The position numbers were made by a program, and so were the translations under genes. The notes beneath the pieces were generated by a model. The model ran no database searches. It was not told where the DNA came from and worked only from the letters and a program-made list of their open reading frames with translations. Source: an uncultured Prevotella sp. (GTDB lineage: Bacteria; Bacteroidota; Bacteroidia; Bacteroidales; Bacteroidaceae). From it: a DNA stretch of 10,471 nt. Location: NCBI GenBank assembly GCA_900547085.1, contig URFI01000066.1, positions 1 to 10,471 on the forward strand, given 5' to 3'. This document shows, piece after piece, positions 5,726 to 10,471 of the stretch; within the stretch, counting starts at the first letter, position 1, and the number at the start of each line of letters is the position of its first letter.

Positions 5726-6835
5726 CTATTTTTTTAAGTGATACGTGTTCAGTGCGTTGACAATGGTTTTTACCTCATCATTTGTGAGCGTTTGGTTCAA
5801 CGGAATACTCACTTCATGGTGATGAATCTTTTCGGCAATGGGGTAAGAGCGGTCGTTCCACTCTTTGTATGCCTGCTGTTTGTGTGGAGGTATGGGGTAG
5901 TGGATATTGGTTTGTATGCCCATGCGGTTTAAGTGTCTTTGCAGTTCATCTGGATGTTGTGTCAGCACGGGGAACACATGCCACACGTTTCCGGTTGAGT
6001 CGTGTGGGGGGAGCGTGATATCTTCGTTGCGAATGTGCGTGAGATAGTAGTGGGCTATCTCTTGTCTTCTTGCATTTTCCTCATCCAGATACTTGAGTTT
6101 TATGCTCAATACGGCGGCCTGCAGCTCGTCCATCCTGCTGTTTCTTCCTTTATAGTCAAAGACATATTTTCGTGATGAGCCGTAATTGCCCAGGAATCTG
6201 ATGACGTTTGCCAGTTTGGCATCATCGGTTGTCACCGCTCCGGCATCGCCTAGCGCGCCCAAGTTCTTACTGGGATAAAAGCTGTGAGCCGCAGCATCTC
6301 CCAACGAACCGGTGCGTTGCCCCTCACGGTACAGGCAACCGTGTGCCTGTGCGTTGTCTTCCAGCAGTTTCAGGTGATGTTTTTGACAGAGTTGACCTAT
6401 TTTTTCTGTGTACGCACAACGTCCATAGAGGTGTACCAGCATGATGCCTTTGGTGCGTTCAGTGATAGCCTGCTCTATCAAGTTGTCGTCAATTTCAAGG
6501 GTGTCTATGCGCGGTTCAACCAGTATGGGTACTAGATGGTTGGCCGTAATCGATAGGATGGTGGCGATGTAGGTGTTGGATGGAACGATGATTTCATCGC
6601 CTTCATGCATCTCGCCCAGCTCCATGTAAGCTCTGAGTATGAGTGTAAGTGCATCCAGTCCGTTGGCACAACTCACACAATGTTGCGTCCCAATGTATTC
6701 GGCATATTGTTTTTCAAACGTTTGTACCGCCTGACCTTGCAGATACCAACCACTCTCAATGACCTTATTGACAGCCTGTAGTATCTCTGTCAGATGTTCA
6801 TTGGTTACTCGTTGTAAAGATAAATAGGGTATCAT
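5726..6835 (-). CDS. DegT/DnrJ/EryC1/StrS sugar aminotransferase (FdtB/QdtB-like)
   Basis: A 369-residue PLP-dependent enzyme that probably aminates a dTDP-3-keto-6-deoxyhexose at C3, giving dTDP-3-amino-3,6-dideoxyhexose. Numbers are from the ATG at 6835. Features: PLP-phosphate region NGLDAL (58-63), the Asp that contacts the PLP ring in LLEDNAQAHG (D160), and the Schiff-base lysine in SFYPSKNLGALGDAGA (K190). The N-terminal MIPYLSLQ and C-terminal HYPIPPHKQQAY are typical of the sugar-aminotransferase branch. The ATG at 6835 overlaps the TGA of the upstream acyltransferase as ATGA, the common coupled arrangement; an ATG three codons earlier would overlap by 13 bases. Substrate assignment rests on the neighbouring ketoisomerase and dehydratase and not on residues that distinguish Fuc3N from Qui3N enzymes. 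It is the last gene of the operon; no clear terminator follows. Confidence 0.92.
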   Translation of the reverse strand: MIPYLSLQRVTNEHLTEILQAVNKVIESGWYLQGQAVQTFEKQYAEYIGTQHCVSCANGLDALTLILRAYMELGEMHEGDEIIVPSNTYIATILSITANHLVPILVEPRIDTLEIDDNLIEQAITERTKGIMLVHLYGRCAYTEKIGQLCQKHHLKLLEDNAQAHGCLYREGQRTGSLGDAAAHSFYPSKNLGALGDAGAVTTDDAKLANVIRFLGNYGSSRKYVFDYKGRNSRMDELQAAVLSIKLKYLDEENARRQEIAHYYLTHIRNEDITLPPHDSTGNVWHVFPVLTQHPDELQRHLNRMGIQTNIHYPIPPHKQQAYKEWNDRSYPIAEKIHHHEVSIPLNQTLTNDEVKTIVNALNTYHLKK

Positions 6836-7770
6836 ATATCCCATTGATAAGTATCATAACATATAGCACGACCGCCAAATCCCTCTTTTTGATGAATGAG
6901 TGAGGCGTTGAGCAGGTGCCCATCTTGCTGAGTAGACGTGCCAAAATCAAAATATTGTTGTTCGTCCCACGATTGATGAAGTAAGAAATGGAACAGCCCA
7001 TCGATGACACGCAGTTGCTTTCCTTCTGGCGATGCCGAGATGTATTGCGTATGCACCACATTGGGCGTGAGATAAAGAACGGTTCCTCCTAACACCATAT
7101 TATCTTTGCATGCCACATACAACTGGATGTGATGAGGGAAACGTTGGTGCAACAGTTCTATTTCCTGCAAGCTATGAACGGGCTTCGCACCGTATTTATT
7201 CATTAAATTGTCATCCAATACTTGCCAAAAAGCAGCAAAATCGTTGCTAAGTTTGATTTCGATGTCATTTTTCATGCATTGCTTGACCCCTCGTCTGCGG
7301 TTCTCACTCCATTTCAACGGATGCGTCAAATCAATGACAGAAGAAATGCTTCGTGCCACTAATTGGGCGTTGCAGACTTTGAAGAGTGCATATAAATCCT
7401 CTTCGGCAGGTGTTAGATGATAGATAGAAGGTGTGGGACGGTACACCACTTGCTTGAATCCATGATTGCGAAGGTGTTGGTTAAGCTCTTCAAACAGCAC
7501 GAGGATGTCGGCGGTTCTCACTTGTTGATCCATGATGAGACCACCGTATGTCAGTCCAAAATGCGAATACAGGGTGTCGTCAACACGATGGGCGGGCAGC
7601 ATGGCATACAGCTTTTCGTCTTTGTAGAACATCAACGAATAGTCATTGAACCTGTCTTCGTGGTAGTTCATGTAGCTTCTGTCGAACAAGAACGTGGCAT
7701 TTTTTGCCTTTTCCGCATAGCCGTTCCATTGTTCTTCATCGGCTTTGGTGTATCTACGAATGTCAAACAT
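6832..7770 (-). CDS. FemAB/GNAT-type N-acyltransferase, likely acting on the amino sugar
   Basis: A 312-residue cytoplasmic protein resembling the FemAB-like double-GNAT proteins (Acetyltransf_6 type). N-terminal features include ATFLFDRSYMNYH and YAMLPAH. The C-terminal half carries the better-conserved GNAT region: LYVACKDNMVLGGTVLYL, the YISASPEGK segment, and the stretch FDFGTS...GHLLNASLIHQKEGFGGR close to the end. It sits between the ketoisomerase (2-base gap, TAA then GC then ATG) and the aminotransferase (4-base overlap). In the characterised Fuc3NAc and Qui3NAc pathways that step is done by a left-handed beta-helix acetyltransferase (FdtC, QdtC), absent here. I infer that this protein supplies the N-acyl group. 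Acyl donor and exact substrate are unknown; aminoacyl transfer, as in FemAB enzymes, is a possible alternative. Confidence 0.85.
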   Translation of the reverse strand: MFDIRRYTKADEEQWNGYAEKAKNATFLFDRSYMNYHEDRFNDYSLMFYKDEKLYAMLPAHRVDDTLYSHFGLTYGGLIMDQQVRTADILVLFEELNQHLRNHGFKQVVYRPTPSIYHLTPAEEDLYALFKVCNAQLVARSISSVIDLTHPLKWSENRRRGVKQCMKNDIEIKLSNDFAAFWQVLDDNLMNKYGAKPVHSLQEIELLHQRFPHHIQLYVACKDNMVLGGTVLYLTPNVVHTQYISASPEGKQLRVIDGLFHFLLHQSWDEQQYFDFGTSTQQDGHLLNASLIHQKEGFGGRAICYDTYQWDI

Positions 7771-7772
7771 GC

Positions 7773-8231
7773 TTACCTTTGCTTGATGTATTCCAAGAAA
7801 GCGTCATATTCTCTTATATAATCAGCTTCGTCAAAGGTCTCAGAAGCCAATACTAAACATACTGCTCCCGATGAGAAGTCATCTAACGTCCGCCATGTAT
7901 CAGTATCGACAAACAGGCCTTGATAAGGGTGGTTTAGCAGTATAGAAGTCTTTTCCTTGCCGTTGTCGAGCGTTACATGGAAGCTGCCACTGAGAGCGAT
8001 GATGAACTCTTGGCATTTTTTATGGGCGTGTCCACCCCTGTTTTCGCCTGCCGGAACATCGTAAACCCAGTACACCCGCTTCACATCAAAGGGCACATCC
8101 TTGCAACCTTCGGCAACGGTTAGGTTTCCTCTGGGGTCAACGATCTTAACTAAGTCAATGATTTTCGCTTCCAACTGCTCGTGTTTCTTATCGGTTACCG
8201 TACATTTGTTCGTAGTATTTTTGGTAGTCAC
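7773..8231 (-). CDS. FdtA/QdtA-type dTDP-4-keto-6-deoxyglucose 3,4-ketoisomerase (WxcM-like cupin)
   Basis: A small cupin enzyme that moves the keto group of dTDP-4-keto-6-deoxyglucose from C4 to C3, feeding the aminotransferase. The family signature is plain: VDPRGNLTVAE (31-41), VYWVYDVPAGENRGGHAHKK (53-72, with catalytic His68 and His70), FIIALSGSFHVTLDNG and the tail ASETFDEADYIREYDAFL. Whether it retains the galacto (FdtA) or gluco (QdtA) configuration cannot be read safely. The start is uncertain. The coordinates use a GTG at 8231, giving 152 residues but overlapping rfbB by 44 bases. An in-frame TTG at 8174 would give about 133 residues starting LEAKIIDLVKI, 13 bases after the rfbB stop, closer to the usual FdtA N-terminus. 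No in-frame ATG exists in that stretch. Confidence 0.92.
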   Translation of the reverse strand: MTTKNTTNKCTVTDKKHEQLEAKIIDLVKIVDPRGNLTVAEGCKDVPFDVKRVYWVYDVPAGENRGGHAHKKCQEFIIALSGSFHVTLDNGKEKTSILLNHPYQGLFVDTDTWRTLDDFSSGAVCLVLASETFDEADYIREYDAFLEYIKQR

Positions 8232-9336
8232 CAGAGGTTACCTCGTTGATCCAATCCTGATGTTGTAGGTTCCATTTGATGGTTTTCACGATTCCATCGG
8301 CAAACATAGTTTCAGGATACCACCCCAAATCGTTCTTTATCTTTGTAGGATCAATAGCATAACGCTGGTCGTGTCCCAATCTGTCAGCAACAAAAGTAAT
8401 CAAGTTATCGTTAATCCAATCAATCTTAATGTTGCCTTGTTCATCCACTTCTTGCTTCTTCAGCACCTTTCTCAGGTCTTTATCCTGCTGCATCATGTCG
8501 TGAATGGTCTTGATAGTGAGCTTCACAATGTCGATGTTCTTCATCTCGTTATGTCCACCTACATTGTACACCTCTCCTTCTTTACCCTCTCGCACCACCA
8601 TGTCAATGGCTTTGCAGTGGTCTTCTACATAGAGCCAGTCGCGTACATTTTCGCCTTTTCCGTATACAGGAAGTTGCTTACCCTCAAGGATATTTTTGAT
8701 AATGAGCGGTATCAACTTCTCTGGAAAGTGATAAGGACCGTAGTTGTTAGAGCATCGTGTAATGCTAACGGGCATGCGATAGGTGTCGCGGTAAGCCATA
8801 ACAATCATGTCGGCACTAGTCTTTGACGCACTATAAGGACTGTGCGGACACAGCGGGGTTTGTTCTGTAAAGTATCCTTCTGCGCCCAATGAGCCATATA
8901 CCTCGTCGGTAGAAACCTGATGATAGCGTTTGCCAGCTTTCCAAGTGGGATAACCTTGTTCGTCTTTGCCCGTGACCCAAGCCCTTCGGGCAGCGTCCAT
9001 GAGGTTTTGAGTGCCAAGTATGTTCACCGAAAGAAACAATTGTGGGTCCTCTATGCTGCGGTCCACATGACTCTCTGCCGCAAAGTTTACGACAAAGTCT
9101 ATATCATGTTCAGCAAACAACTTGTCTGCCAAATCCTTGTCTCTGATGTCGCCTTTCACGAAGAAACAACGTTTGTTGTCAATATTATTCTTGATAGTAC
9201 CCAGATTGCCTGCGTAGGTCAGTGCATCCAGTATAATCACCCTGATGTCTTCGTTCTTATACTTTTTGTCAAGCAAATACTTGATGAAGTTGGCTCCGAT
9301 GAAGCCTGCGGCTCCTGTAACTAAGTATGTTTTCAT
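8188..9336 (-). CDS. rfbB: dTDP-glucose 4,6-dehydratase
   Basis: A 382-residue short-chain dehydrogenase/reductase that converts dTDP-glucose to dTDP-4-keto-6-deoxyglucose using tightly bound NAD+. The Rossmann motif GAAGFIG (8-14), the NFAAESHVDRS segment (84-94), the catalytic STDEVYG (142-148, Asp144-Glu145) and the YxxxK pair Tyr168/Lys172 are all present, as are RCSNNYGPYHFPEKLIP and the DRLGHDQRYA segment near the C-terminus. It is longer than many homologues because of short insertions near 120-137 and 275-300, as expected for Bacteroidetes versions. The ATG at 9336 overlaps the TGA of the upstream small membrane gene as ATGA. It usually feeds rhamnose synthesis, but no rfbC or rfbD is here; the next genes point to a 3-amino sugar instead. 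Confidence 0.97.
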   Translation of the reverse strand: MKTYLVTGAAGFIGANFIKYLLDKKYKNEDIRVIILDALTYAGNLGTIKNNIDNKRCFFVKGDIRDKDLADKLFAEHDIDFVVNFAAESHVDRSIEDPQLFLSVNILGTQNLMDAARRAWVTGKDEQGYPTWKAGKRYHQVSTDEVYGSLGAEGYFTEQTPLCPHSPYSASKTSADMIVMAYRDTYRMPVSITRCSNNYGPYHFPEKLIPLIIKNILEGKQLPVYGKGENVRDWLYVEDHCKAIDMVVREGKEGEVYNVGGHNEMKNIDIVKLTIKTIHDMMQQDKDLRKVLKKQEVDEQGNIKIDWINDNLITFVADRLGHDQRYAIDPTKIKNDLGWYPETMFADGIVKTIKWNLQHQDWINEVTSGDYQKYYEQMYGNR

Positions 9337-9599
9337 ATTTCTTGTTGTTTTTTATGATCTTTGTCTTTAACCACTTTATCGTAAGTTTCCAAATATTCCT
9401 GATTCTTTTCCTTTCGTTTTTTCTGTTCTTTGTAGTCAGAATAGATGTTGAACAACGTCATGATAAATCCAAACGAGGCACTCTCAATCATAAAATTTGG
9501 CCAATGATATTCACTACCCCAATCGAACAGGAGTTGTAAACCATAATAAACGCCTGTCAGTACGATAAATTGGAATAAATAAGTATGTGCTTTTTTCAT
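9333..9599 (-). CDS. Small two-helix membrane protein, unknown function
   Basis: An 88-residue protein with two hydrophobic segments, about residues 8-25 (LFQFIVLTGVYYGLQLLF) and 37-57 (MIESASFGFIMTLFNIYSDY), and a highly charged Lys/Glu-rich tail likely in the cytoplasm and possibly coiled coil. I recognise no family. A GTG at 9629 would give a 98-residue form overlapping the phosphoesterase gene by 23 bases; I prefer the ATG at 9599, seven bases after that stop, because MKKAHTYLFQ is a typical start. It overlaps the rfbB start by ATGA, so the two are probably translationally coupled. Confidence 0.72.
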   Translation of the reverse strand: MKKAHTYLFQFIVLTGVYYGLQLLFDWGSEYHWPNFMIESASFGFIMTLFNIYSDYKEQKKRKEKNQEYLETYDKVVKDKDHKKQQEI

Positions 9600-9606
9600 C
9601 TGAGTG

Positions 9607-10113
9607 CTATGGATGAGTGTTCTTATCACTTAATGTAATAACTTCACAATCGGTGAATTTATTGCCTTCTATGGTCAATCTTATCAACGTTCTTTCACGG
9701 TGCCAGCCTTGTAAGCCTGCCGCACCGGGATTGATGTGCAGCAAGTTGAGTGTTTTGTCGTATTGCACTTTCAGGATATGCGAGTGTCCACAAACGAATA
9801 ATTGAGGTGGCGAAGCAAAAAGCAAGCTGCGTATTTGTGGGGCGTAATTACCGGGATAGCCGCCGATATGGGTCAGCAATACATCCACATCTTCACACTT
9901 GAAACGCAATTTGTCATGGTACATTCGTCGCAAGTCACCACCGTCACAGTTGCCGCAAACAGCCCTTAACGGCTTGATGGCAGCCAATTTTTGTGCCACT
10001 TCCAATGAGCCAATGTCGCCTGCATGCCATATCTCGTCACATTTGGCAAAATACTTCTCGTACTTGTCGTCCCAATAGGCGTGCGTGTCACTGATGATAC
10101 CAATTCTTTTCAT
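9607..10113 (-). CDS. YfcE/MJ0936-type metallophosphoesterase
   Basis: A 168-residue cytoplasmic calcineurin-like phosphodiesterase. All the metal-site motifs of the family are present in order: SDTH (Asp9, His11), HAGDIG (Asp33), GNCD (Asn55), LTHIGG (His82) and GHSH (His110, His112). Characterised relatives hydrolyse simple phosphodiester substrates with Mn2+, but the true substrate is usually unknown. The gene starts 7 bases after the kinase-like gene, with TAAGG five bases before the ATG as a plausible ribosome binding site. It is followed after 7 bases by the small membrane gene. Placement ahead of the dTDP-sugar genes may be simple co-transcription; no link to sugar metabolism is visible in its sequence. 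Confidence 0.93.
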   Translation of the reverse strand: MKRIGIISDTHAYWDDKYEKYFAKCDEIWHAGDIGSLEVAQKLAAIKPLRAVCGNCDGGDLRRMYHDKLRFKCEDVDVLLTHIGGYPGNYAPQIRSLLFASPPQLFVCGHSHILKVQYDKTLNLLHINPGAAGLQGWHRERTLIRLTIEGNKFTDCEVITLSDKNTHP

Positions 10114-10120
10114 TTACGCC

Positions 10121-10471
10121 TTACCTTTCTTTAGAGTTATATCCGAACCGCACGCGAATATAGTCTCCTATGAATTTTGCTGTTTTCTCCAATCCCATGT
10201 AGCTCGAGTTAATGCAGAGGTCGTAGCTACAACTGTGTCCCCACTTCTTTCCAGTGTAGTAATTGTAATAAGATGCGCGTTCACTTTCTTTGTCGATAAT
10301 CAACTTCTTGGCATCCTTTTCATCACAGCCTAATCGTTGGCAAACTAATTTGATGCGGTCTTTCATGTTGGCAGTGATGAAGATGTTTACCACGTTTGGA
10401 TAAGTTCGCAGCACATAGTCGGCGGCTCGTCCCACAAAAACACAACTACCTTCATCGGCAGCCTTCATGAT
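10121..10471 (-). CDS. Cytidylate-kinase-like protein, N-terminus cut by the window edge
   Basis: The C-terminal 116 codons or so of a Cytidylate_kin2-type protein (P-loop NMP kinase fold); the frame is still open at 10471, and the P-loop lies beyond it. The visible part has SCVFVGRAADYVLRTYPN, the nucleotide-binding-type FITANMKDRIKLVCQRLGCDE and the lid-like DKESERASYYNYYTGKKWG, followed by YDLCINSSYMGLEKTAKFI. Such proteins are widespread in Bacteroidetes and Firmicutes and are not the main cytidylate kinase; the substrate is unknown. An ATG at 10468 is internal to the domain and is not the true start. It is the first visible gene of the leftward operon, and the promoter must lie outside the window. 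Confidence 0.85.
   Translation of the reverse strand: MMKAADEGSCVFVGRAADYVLRTYPNVVNIFITANMKDRIKLVCQRLGCDEKDAKKLIIDKESERASYYNYYTGKKWGHSCSYDLCINSSYMGLEKTAKFIGDYIRVRFGYNSKER

Overview
The window looks like chromosome from a Bacteroidetes bacterium, most likely a Prevotella-type Bacteroidales. Reasons: protein similarity as I recognise it, mostly absent Shine-Dalgarno sequences, and promoter-like sites of the Bacteroides type (-33 TTTG, about 20 bases, -7 TAnnTTTG), with one near-perfect copy at 1007-1038 on the minus strand. No tRNA, rRNA, CRISPR array, phage gene or intact insertion sequence was seen.

Layout, left to right. (1) Positions 40-858, minus: a conserved-looking protein of unknown function with a strongly acidic C-terminal tail, preceded by a good promoter and a leader of about 140 nt. 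(2) Positions 859-1865: about 1 kb without a convincing gene. It holds several hairpins, a possible small RNA on the plus strand and a possible degenerate repeat. (3) Positions 1866-4162, plus: rarA (replication-fork AAA+ ATPase) followed closely by a D-2-hydroxyacid dehydrogenase with a clear ribosome binding site, probably one transcript. A TRIC-type cation channel gene follows at 4239-4874. (4) Positions 4917-5540, minus: a small outer-membrane beta-barrel protein converging on the TRIC gene, with two inverted repeats between them. (5) Positions 5726-10471, minus: a tightly packed seven-gene set transcribed leftward.

The seven-gene set reads, in order of transcription: a cytidylate-kinase-like protein (cut by the right edge), a YfcE-type metallophosphoesterase, a two-helix small membrane protein, dTDP-glucose 4,6-dehydratase (rfbB), an FdtA/QdtA-type dTDP-4-keto-6-deoxyhexose 3,4-ketoisomerase, a FemAB/GNAT-type acyltransferase and a DegT-family PLP aminotransferase. 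Gaps are 7 nt or less, or the genes overlap by 4 nt. The last four form a plausible pathway: dTDP-glucose to the 4-keto-6-deoxy sugar, to the 3-keto sugar, then 3-amination, with N-acylation possibly by the FemAB/GNAT protein. The product would be a dTDP-3-(acyl)amino-3,6-dideoxyhexose (Fuc3N or Qui3N type) for surface glycan or glycoprotein. The thymidylyltransferase that makes dTDP-glucose and any glycosyltransferase are not in the window.

The points most worth a second look are the unusual acyltransferase in the amino-sugar pathway, the linkage of a nucleotide-kinase-like protein, a phosphoesterase and a small membrane protein to that pathway, the possible antisense RNA over the leader of the acidic protein, and the structured 1 kb gap. 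Most of the window is ordinary housekeeping and surface-sugar DNA.
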